Below, piece by piece: positions 6,718 through 7,066 of a stretch of 7,066 bases of DNA; the first letter of the stretch is position 1, and every line of letters begins with the position of its first letter. Origin of the DNA: Chloroflexota bacterium. GTDB taxonomy: Bacteria; Chloroflexota; Limnocylindria; QHBO01. The stretch lies in contig JADLBB010000160.1 in assembly GCA_020848055.1 (NCBI GenBank), positions 1-7,066 of the forward strand. Reading direction: 5' to 3'. Under the pieces are notes generated by a model. The model ran no database searches, was not told the DNA's origin, and saw nothing but the letters and a program-made list of their open reading frames with translations. The translations under genes were made by a program, and so were the position numbers.

Positions 6718-7066
6718 ATGACCATCGCGATCCCACCGGCCGAGCAACGACATGGGTTGAGCGAGGCCGAGTACGCGCTGGTCGTCCACGCGCTGGGCCG
6801 TGAGCCCAACCCGATCGAACTGGGCATGTTCGGGGCCATGTGGTCGGAGCACTGCGCCTACAAGCACTCGAGGCTGCTGCTCCGGCGGCTGCCGACGGAG
6901 GGGCGGCGCGTGCTGGTGGGTCCTGGCGAGAACGCCGGTGCGCTCGACATCGGTGACGGCCTGGCGGTCGTCCTGAAGGTCGAGTCGCACAACCATCCGT
7001 CTGCCGTCGAGCCGTACCAGGGCGCCGCCACCGGCGTCGGCGGCATCATCCGCGACATCTTCACCA
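6718..7066 (+). CDS. purL: FGAM synthetase large subunit PurL, 5' part only
   Basis: Synthetase subunit that uses ATP and ammonia delivered from PurQ to amidate FGAR to FGAM. The window contains the first 116 codons, and the frame is open at the edge. The N-terminus is typical of small-type PurL: HGLSEAEY (12-19), LGREPNPIELGMF (26-38), then the signature MWSEHCAYKHS (41-51), whose His45 aligns with the T. maritima active-site His32. VESHNHPSAVEPY (89-100, a nucleotide/metal-site segment) and QGAATGVGGIIRDIF (101-115) follow. The ATG at 6718 is the only ATG after the in-frame stop of the previous gene 9 nt upstream. A GGAGG at 6697-6701 is 16 nt away, too far to be a normal Shine-Dalgarno, so initiation probably depends on coupling. 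The full protein would be expected to be about 730-770 aa. Confidence 0.95.
   Translation, partial: MTIAIPPAEQRHGLSEAEYALVVHALGREPNPIELGMFGAMWSEHCAYKHSRLLLRRLPTEGRRVLVGPGENAGALDIGDGLAVVLKVESHNHPSAVEPYQGAATGVGGIIRDIFT

Overview
The window is one continuous plus-strand cluster of nine tightly packed genes, built around the de novo purine pathway. Base composition is strongly GC-rich and third codon positions are mostly G or C. The organism is a high-GC bacterium. PurS, PurQ and a small PurL-type subunit are encoded as separate genes, as in Gram-positive-type and related phyla rather than the single-chain PurL of Enterobacteria. PurC is the long (ADE1-like) form, and short CxxC zinc-ribbon membrane proteins lie nearby. 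This fits Chloroflexota or a deep actinobacterial-type lineage, but the phylum is an inference that the window cannot settle.

Layout: purB (1-1311, GTG start at the first base); a six-TM membrane protein of unknown function (1316-2203); a short MgtC/SapB-family membrane protein (2200-2730); purC (2727-3611); purS (3608-3892); purQ (3889-4635); a 51-bp gap with a strong ribosome binding site; a 450-aa protein with a Pro/Ala/Glu-rich N-terminus, two zinc ribbons and four TM segments (4687-6039); a 221-aa zinc-ribbon protein, also with four TM segments (6043-6708); and the first 116 codons of purL (6718 to the window end). There is no gene-free stretch above 51 bp, no tRNA or rRNA, no mobile element and no CRISPR array.

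Four consecutive junctions (2200, 2727, 3608, 3889) are 4-nt stop/start overlaps (ATGA or GTGA), which implies one transcript with translational coupling. PurS, PurQ and PurL together form FGAM synthetase, PurC makes SAICAR, and PurB cleaves SAICAR and adenylosuccinate. The unusual part is that four integral-membrane proteins are threaded through this soluble pathway: two between purB and purC, and two zinc-ribbon proteins that separate purQ from its partner purL. The guests are in the operon frame and appear co-expressed. Whether they act in purine metabolism, in Mg2+/ATP homeostasis, or are only hitchhikers cannot be told from sequence alone, but they are the most interesting feature here.
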